From: Antedon mediterranea
Lineage: Eukaryota; Echinodermata; Crinoidea; Comatulida; Antedonidae
Length of the DNA stretch: 64,000 bases
Assembly (NCBI RefSeq): GCF_964355755.1
Contig: NC_092675.1
Span: 17,809,312 to 17,873,311 of the forward strand
Direction: 5' to 3'
Positions 35,701-44,700 of the stretch are shown in pieces. Made by a program: the position numbers and the translations under genes. Every line of letters starts with the position of its first letter. Positions within the stretch are counted from its first letter, which is position 1. The notes below the pieces were generated by a model that was given only the letters and a program-made list of their open reading frames with translations, made no database searches and was not told where the DNA came from.

Positions 35701-38700
35701 AACGATTTCTCTGGAATCATAAAACTTTGTCCAAACCTTTGAAAGTATAAAGTACCTTGAATTATTAAAACATCAAACAACTACATTTAATTAAATTGGA
35801 TTTCCTTTAAGTTTTTAGGTAATCAACATCTAAACATCCATATGAACATTTATGTCAACATGGAACTGATTGTAACTGGTTATCCAATACTGCATATGCA
35901 ACGTGATTCATAATTGAAAGAGGAATCAGTGTCTGTGTGCGCTTTTGTTGACTCGATTCAAAGCTTTCAGTTGTGTTTAGTTCTTTTCAATTTCAACTGA
36001 AATGTGTCTGTCAACTTATTTTGACAATGACTTTACACATTTCATTAAGAAATACTTGTAGTAAAAAAAAACCCAAGAGCATATACATGGCTGTAGTCGC
36101 ATGCTTAAATTTGAGTTAGTGTTTACCGACCAACCATCCGACATAGTGATCTGTAGAGTCGCATTGAACGCGACTAAAAACGTTTGGATTACTTTAAAAT
36201 GTTTGTAGGTACACTGGGTATTATCATTGTTATTTAAAACTCTATTGATATCATCATCGTTAAAACGAGGGAAGACTAAAATTAGTACAAGTAAAATTTC
36301 CAAAAATATTGTTTAAATTATTCTTTCCTAGATTCAAAAAAAGAAAATAAAATCTCACCTTATTTATAAAGACATTGTTACTATTGTGGTTATTTTTAGC
36401 CACAAAAGTAATATAATCAGCTCTGTATTTCGCCATGTTGAATCCTATTCTTTTATAGTTTATGTTGACTTTATTGCATTGCCTAGCAACAACAGTATAG
36501 GGTTCAACAACAAAAAATCCTGCCTATAGAAAAAAACTTTATTTAAAAAAGGTTTGGTATTTTCATATGATCAATCTAGTTATATTCAGCACCTGAAGAA
36601 CATTCAATAAAATTAGGTTAACATGTTCAGTTAAAATAGCTTATTGATCAGACACTCTGGACACTCTCAATTTGTGATTGTTTGTGGACCATCCAGTATT
36701 GTATGTTGAATGGTAGTAACTATCAGGCCATCTGTGCCAACGACACCGTCAAACTATCATTAAGTATCTGCATGCTAGACTGTGCATCCAACAGCCAACC
36801 TGGTGCATAAGACTATTCTGGCACAGTCCGCTGTGCCTATATAAACTTTAAATTACATGCACATGCCTATAGCCTCATCCATGTTTCATCCAATGGCATT
36901 GTTGACTGGTTGCTCTATGCTAATCACAAATATATTATATTCAGCCCTAACCCATTTTAGCTAGATTCAAATAGACAAAACTTACAGCTTTTTCAAGCGT
37001 TGTTGTAATAATAGTAAGCAACCTATCTGGCAAGATTGAGTCAAAACATTTCTGGATGTCCGTTTTCACAAAATATAATGGTCTGTTAAGATAAGTACAT
37101 TTGTGTTCAACATAGATACTCCAATTATTCACCCATTTAATCAATAAAGTAGAATCCTATTAAGGGGACACCTTCGGGACCAAATAAAGATAAAGGTTAT
37201 CTGCAGTTTTAAAACGTATATTGCCCTTCCTTCTTTTCACAGAAAGGTCTCATCTTAATAGGGGTGTCCCCTAAATGAGGAGCCCCAAAGGGTGGGTTCC
37301 ACTGTACTTGTAATACAAAAAAAACAAAACATGGAACAATGGTAAGGTACTCAGTTAGTACAGGCATTAACACATTGACTGCCAATGCATTTTCCGTAAT
37401 TTCTGTCCCAGTGCCAAGTCCCGTTTACATATTAAATTACAGTTTGAAAGTGTAAAATCTGGTCACAGACTATCATGATGTCATTCAAAATATTTTTAGA
37501 TTATCGTTTACGTACATCATTCATAAACTGCCATGCGATAATTCCTGTTCCAATCACCACTGCCAGCGATTCTACATACAATACAAAAGTGCTACGATTT
37601 TGACGTAGTAATACGTCTTGGCAAGTAGCGACACGCAATTTTTGACGTATAAATACGCCGTGGCAGTGAACGTGTTAAGTCATTATTGCCTGTCATGTGA
37701 ATGATAAAGGTTATCTTTCTCCTGTGTACTTTCAAGGTACAGTATTACCAATGTGGCTGCCTAGAGAATGTAAAGGGCCGAATTCCATTTCATAAATTTC
37801 CAGCTAAACTGAGTACCACAAAATATATTTTATTTACTTTCAGCTGTAGAAGATATGCCATATATACCTTTTTGTGGCAGTGCTATGATGAGATAGAACA
37901 AACTTTTTCCATCGTGGGTAGAAATCTGAAAAGCCTTTCAGAGATGCTCCTATCATAGAAGGATAATTCCTCTACAGAATAAATTAAGACAAAACAAATT
38001 GAAAAGTTTAAAGTATGCATTTTGAAAGCCTTTAGAGATAAGGGCATTAAAGTATGAAGGAAACAATAGACGTTAAAGAAGTAGTGTTTAACTACAATGA
38101 TAAGGAAATTACACAAAATGTTTAACAAGCTAGGCCAATGGTATTTAAACTTTAAGCAGCGATACCACTTACCACAATGCCAGTAAGAATATCAAACACT
38201 ACCCTCTGGTTTGACAGGGCCTAGAAACAAAACAAAAACAAGGCTAATTTAACAGTATTTCAACACAGGGCCAGGGCCATATTAGAGTATATTGCCATGT
38301 GGGTTGTTGATTTTACCCATATTATTATGTTTTCTTATAAATGCAGAACAATGGTAACTTGTATGTATTTAAAAAAATTATTTATCTCCATTTTCCTAAG
38401 TGAGCAATTGGGCCAAATATATGTACTGTAGAAACTGTGAACATTCTGTAGAACTTGATTATCCTGTAAACAAGTTACAATTCTAGCCAGACAATGGTTT
38501 AATAGCATTCAAGATTATGATCAAAATGAAAATAAATTGTTTGTAAACTGTTATTACCCTTAACATTATAATGAATTTATATTTTGCTTACTTTTTTCCC
38601 AGACACTCTGGTGTTTACTATCGGCCGGCAACTTGACTGCTTAGGAACAAATCTCAAATTTGACAGTCCGCATTTATACTTGGCCAAGTACTTCGTAGCA

Positions 38701-41700
38701 TCCGTCTAGATTGAAAAAAGTATTTATAATTGACCAAAATGAAAAATCACAAGTAAAAATCAAAAAGCTAGATCTCTTCAGAAAAAAAAAGTGTGCTGCC
38801 CAAATCGTGTATCTTTGCTCACAACTATATTAACAAGAGTCATGCAATACACAACAATCAGGATTGGTAGGTATGATGGACACAGCAACAAAACTACCAA
38901 ATACCGTTTAATGAAAAACTAACTGGGAACAGAACAATAATTTAAGCAACTCAAAATTGTAGTTATGGATCATCATGCGCATTTTACCTTATTTATTGCC
39001 TTGAATGTCCCATTCTTCAACTCACCTTTTGTGGTAAATATAAAAGAAATAAAATTATTATAAATAAAAGTCTTAACAATAAAACAGGGAGCTTTTGATT
39101 TGTGATGAGTGACGACCAACTTAGGTCAGGTCAATTGATGTGTCGCTGGTCATCGCCTACACATGTCCCAATATATCCACATACACAATAATTAATTAAC
39201 ATGACATATTTTTGGAGTATTTTGGGAAGGTTTCGATTCTAAATAAACAAATTTAAAATAATGTATATAAGTAAATACAATATTACTCTCTCTTATTTTA
39301 GAATACTATTCTATTTTATATAAATAAATAATTACTTTCTAATGCCAATTTATGAATTTTATTCCAGACAACTTTGCGATAAAACACCAGCTCATGTCTT
39401 GATACATGCGTTTCTGTGACATAAAATGAAGTCTATAAAATGAAAACAAAAATGAATACTATTAAAAAACTGTATAGAAATACAGAAGAACCCTATAAAG
39501 GGGAAACCCCTAGGACTCAACAAAGTGTCCTAATAGTGGTGTCCCCTGAATACAGGTTGGCTGTTAAAACAAGCCTTTTTCGCTTTACAATTCCCGTAAT
39601 TAGGGGTGTCTCAAATAAGGGGTGCTACTGTGAGTATACAGTACAAAAGGGTGAAAGATATTATATACAGTCAACCCTCTCAATACCGGACTCTCTGAAA
39701 ACGGGAAACTTTTTTTGAGGTCCAAATGTCCCAAATTAATTTTTACAATTAGAAACCCATTCTGAATACCAGACTTTCCAGAAATCCAGACATGTTAAGC
39801 CAGCACAAAGGTGTCTGGTATTGGGAGAGTTGACTGTTATAAGCTTCTTCTTTGTAAATGTATTATTTGACATGCATTTGCTTGACCCACCACACCGTAG
39901 CATATATGTTTTTGTACAACTAGGCAAGCATGGATACAATGTTGCAATGAAAATGTCTTTAGCAACATCTTTTTTCTTTTATTTTGGTAGGATAGGATAA
40001 ACAGATGCCATTTTCACTCAAGCTCCTGTGAATACTGTTCCGGGAGCTTCAAAGTGCTGGAAAACAGATTGGCGTAAATGTGTTATCTCAGAATATTTTA
40101 TGCATCATTTTTGTGTGTAAAGTCTATTATTATTATTATTATTACTATGCACATGCCAAGTGGCTGTGTATCTTACAAAAACAATGAAAGATATAACAAT
40201 AAATAAATAATAATAATAAAAATTAAATCATATACATTACATGTAACAGTTGCATCACATAGCCATTCATGATCCAGTAATATAGGTCATGTACCATTTC
40301 TTTTTGTTTGTTTATTATGGTTTTCAGAATTTCGTTTGTACCACTTGTTGTATCAAAATCCAAAAATACCCACTCACAATCAGTTACCTATAAATGGTAT
40401 AAAATAGCATATGTTAAATATATTTATTCTGGTCCTCAAGCTTAACTAGAAACAGAAGAAATTCGGATTAGGCCCTCCATGTACCCACGGCAGCCAGCAC
40501 TGGAGCATCTACCAGATCAGCACACTGGGAGATGATACCCTACTCTTGTCGAATAGTGTACCAAATTCTTTAACAGCTTTACATTCCACCCAAAGGATGA
40601 GGCAATGAGAGTAAGGCATCTTGCCTAAGGATGCAATCAGTATGGTGCAGATAGACTCAAACCCATGCCTATCACATGCTAATTCGATACTATCACTACA
40701 CCATTCCTCTTCGGTATATACAGCACCCGCCGCTATTCCAAAAAATGGTCTCCCATCCATCAATGCAACCCAGCCCAACATTGCTTAACTTCTTAATCTT
40801 ATGTTTATTAACTACCGACATTGGCAATTTATGTATAGTTATGGGACACAATTTGGTTGATTTTAGGTCCAGGTCACAACAGCAGACATTTACTAGCACA
40901 TTCTTTAAAACATTTGTAGAACAATGAAATGACAGTTAATATCTGGACACTAAAATAATAAAAATTAATAAATAATATTAGGTCACCTTTATTTTACTAG
41001 TCAGCTCCTGTATGTTTATTTTCTCCAATCTTCCAAGCGATAGAAACATTTTAACATCTTTGTTTATTAAGGGAAAAGGGCACTTAATTAAAAATACTTT
41101 AATATGATGATTGATGGTAACAAAGTATGTAACAGAAAAAATTAAACACCAAAATTAAAGGGCCCAGGCCAACTGGTCCGTTTGGATCTACATATGAATA
41201 TCTTTCCAAAGTCACTGGGGCTACAATACTGTCAATGGTAAACTTCCAGCATCAACAGTTAACATTTTCAAAGGATACAACTAAGAAATGCATTTCTGTT
41301 TGACTTGGAGCCCCATATTTGCAATGGAATGTTCTGAAGGAGTCGGTTCTTTACAAAAGCATAAACCTCCTCTTTGGTTGAGGTCATTCCAATCAGAGCC
41401 TCCATGTCATCTGGCATTGTAAACTGACGACATACTTTCTTTTTTGTTCCTTTTAAAAAGAATTAAATTTAAAATTATATATTGGAACTTACAGTGCAGA
41501 CATGATACCATGAGCTCACAACCAATGGTGCCTGAAGTGCCCTTTTCAAACTAGAGACAAGAAGTGGAAGTGAAAGTAAATAGGCCTACCTAACCTACCT
41601 CATGGTAATTCTTTTTGGCAAAATCCTGGCCATGGACTTATTTCCTTTAGGTATAATGACATTGCCTACATCTGGTCATCAACTTACACTTGATCCTGTA

Positions 41701-44700
41701 GCCAAATGTTTGAGGGGTGAGACACTATTTTTAACCAGGTGCACATAATTGTGGTAGAACACCTTTATCTGTAAGCAAACTTGTGACTCCAGTACTATTA
41801 AAGTTCACTTATAGTAATATCGAAGTCTATTGAAATTCAAATTTATATTTATTTAAATACCTTTGCACTTAAATTTAGTAGAAGGATCCTCTTCTTCTAA
41901 ACAATTTGGAACTTTACAAAAGATATCAAGAAAACGGAGAGGTGAACAATACCTGAAATGAAAACATTCTAACAATCTCTGTTATGTCAATTATAAATAC
42001 AGTACACATAAATAGGTAACTTACAACACTGTGGGTAAAAGTGGCTGTATCTCAATTAAGATATTATTGTGATATGCCATAAATAGAAAGTGACCAACAG
42101 ATTCTAGAGAAGACCTATTAAAAGAGAAGCCTAAAACTCTTTTGTTTTCATGATGAACATGCAAAACATTATAAATTAAGTGAAAAAAACAAATGGTCAT
42201 ATTAATGGTAGTATAGATTTTTAAAGAAATTATTAACTGGCCATGATTCATTTCTATTTTGTGAATGATAAATACAGTTACGGTTGAAGAATGTACTCAC
42301 TGGTGTCGTTTCAGAAATTCTCTTAACAGCTCTTCAATCTTTATATAACGTTTTGGAATTCTTTTGTTCTTCTAAAAAAAATTAACAACTATAGTAATAT
42401 ACAAACCATAATCCTAATTTAGTATATGTTGTTAAATTATAAATCAATTACATATTTTGTGTGATATATAAATATTGATAATGATCTGGATAAAAAGTTT
42501 CTTGTCAGACCATGCACATGAATTCAACGCACCACTTGTGCAAAAGACTAAAACGCGTAAAACTGAACGCTATTTTTACTTTTCTATATAAATGTTAGAG
42601 AGTATTGTCACAGTACCAGAAGTCCAATGACTCCTAAAGACACATGTGCAAGTTTTCCAATAAGTGATGTAATTAACATTAATAATATAAAACTATATGT
42701 AAAATTTAAGCATTAATTACATTTTTCTTTTTACTTCCACTGAAAAAAATGGAAGTCAAAAGCTGACGGACAGACCGTTGGCTAATGGGCCTCTCAAGTA
42801 CACCTGAAAGAAAAACATTACAGGAAAAAGTTATTTGAGTACATAAAAATGGTATCTTGGTTTTGTATAAGCAATATAAGATTGGAATATGGCATTAAAG
42901 AAATGTTCATATTACAAGAAGTTCTTTACATAGTACAAATAGTATTACATTCTTATTGGAATTTATGAAAGTAAACAAACAAAATAAATATTTACTGTAC
43001 TTTAGATAAAAAATGATTATTGGTTTGGGATTTCTTTGGTAGTTTTTGTCATTAAATCCTGTTTTCACTAGGTAAATCTATTTTCACAAATTAATTCTGT
43101 GCTTCGATTAGTTGCACTTTTTTTCAAACGAATGCTTTTGATTCCAACTACAGCACTTACTAGAACTATTTATTTTCTCAACACCACTTTTATTATAGCA
43201 AATCTTGATGGGCAGGAAACATCTATCATCTGGTTTAGAGGGAGTAACCTTGCTTAATTCCTCCCACCTTTTTTCTTTTATTTCAGAGAGAAAATGTTTC
43301 TTAAACTTCTTTTGTTGAATGTAATGGTTTTTTTCTTCTTCTTCTTTCTTCTTTTTGGAATCATTTAAATGATGTTTGAATTTCTTCAAGGGTGTAACAT
43401 CTTCATAACATCCTTTTCTTTTGAGGTCTTTTGAATCAGGATTCTTCACATCAGATCCAGTTTCTTTTTCAATTCTTCGCCTTTTCTGTAACACATATTC
43501 TACTACTGTTGGTTTTATGCCAGAAATTGGTTTTCCTTAAAAAAAAAGTTTTTTCATTCAAAGGTTTGTTTATAAAGGATTAATTATAAAAAATGATACT
43601 TGAGTACAATATATCATCCTTATCAAATCCTACTTCTTATTTTATATATTCATACATTCAGGCTTACTTGATATATCCGATAAGTTGGTTTCATGAACAA
43701 ATTATCGCTAACTTTGGTGGGGGTAGATAACTGACTGATTTTTTTAAATTTCGTAACTTCAGTCTCCGGAACTATTACTTGGTCTTATACAGTACATTTT
43801 ATTTATTTAAAAAAACATTATGAAAGAAATTAAAAGTGAAGCTTGATTTTAGACATTTAAAAGTTAGGAATAAAATATAAAAAAAATAATTAATTACTGT
43901 ACCTGTAATCTGAACATAAGCACATTTTTTTGATCCACCAGGAATAAATAATGAAGTCCTACAGAGCAAATGCAGCATCAAGTTTTCACCAATCCTACAA
44001 GTTAAATCATAATGCTAAATTATATTCTGTCAGTATTTAGCACATTTTTACAGCTGTTTTGTAGGAAAAACTATTAGAATAGTAGCCAAACAGGAAAAAG
44101 GAAAAGGAGATACAATTGAACATTTTAGGAAAAAAACATTACCGGTAAGTAAAGTGAAACGTGACATTAGCTTGATGACCTTAACAGAAATGTGGTTTTA
44201 CATACAATACCAACTTACCTATTATACAGGGTTTTCCAAACTGGTTTTAATACCGGTCCACAATTGTTTGAAAAATTATGACTTTTTATATTGGAATCGT
44301 CAAAATTTCCTTTTACGTACTGAAATGAAAATGTATTGTATGCAGTTTATTTTATGGACCTTCATAAATGACCTAAAATATTGAAATTAGTATTTTGAAC
44401 ATGTTTAATTTTAAGTTGATGTATTATTATTATTGATGAGCATTGTCTCTAAACTCAAGGAAATGGAAGGAAAGATTTATCCTGAACTAAATTAAATTCG
44501 TACAATCATAAAGGTAATTCTTAACTTTACCCTCAGTCTGAGGAGGCGAGATTGTAGAAGGATATACTTCTTTTGGTCACAACATAACTAAAAACTTAAT
44601 ATCAGTTCATAGATACATCGATTGTACACTTACCTGAAAAAGTCCAAAAGTCAAGACATTTTCTTTCCCTGAGCTCAATAACTTCTAAATGATCAAAAGA

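Noticed and set aside
36193-36275. Extra TERT exon between motif A and motif B' exons (27 codons, FPRFNDDDINRVL...)
   Set aside because: It would need phase 1 from the previous exon, which has a strong phase 0 donor; skipping it gives consistent phases, and VFINK-VWTKFYD then aligns with human VVIEQSSSLNEA. The frame also runs into a dispersed repeat.
40509-40899. Overlapping frames near 40.5-40.9 kb
   Set aside because: They are translations of the 5S/tRNA SINE.
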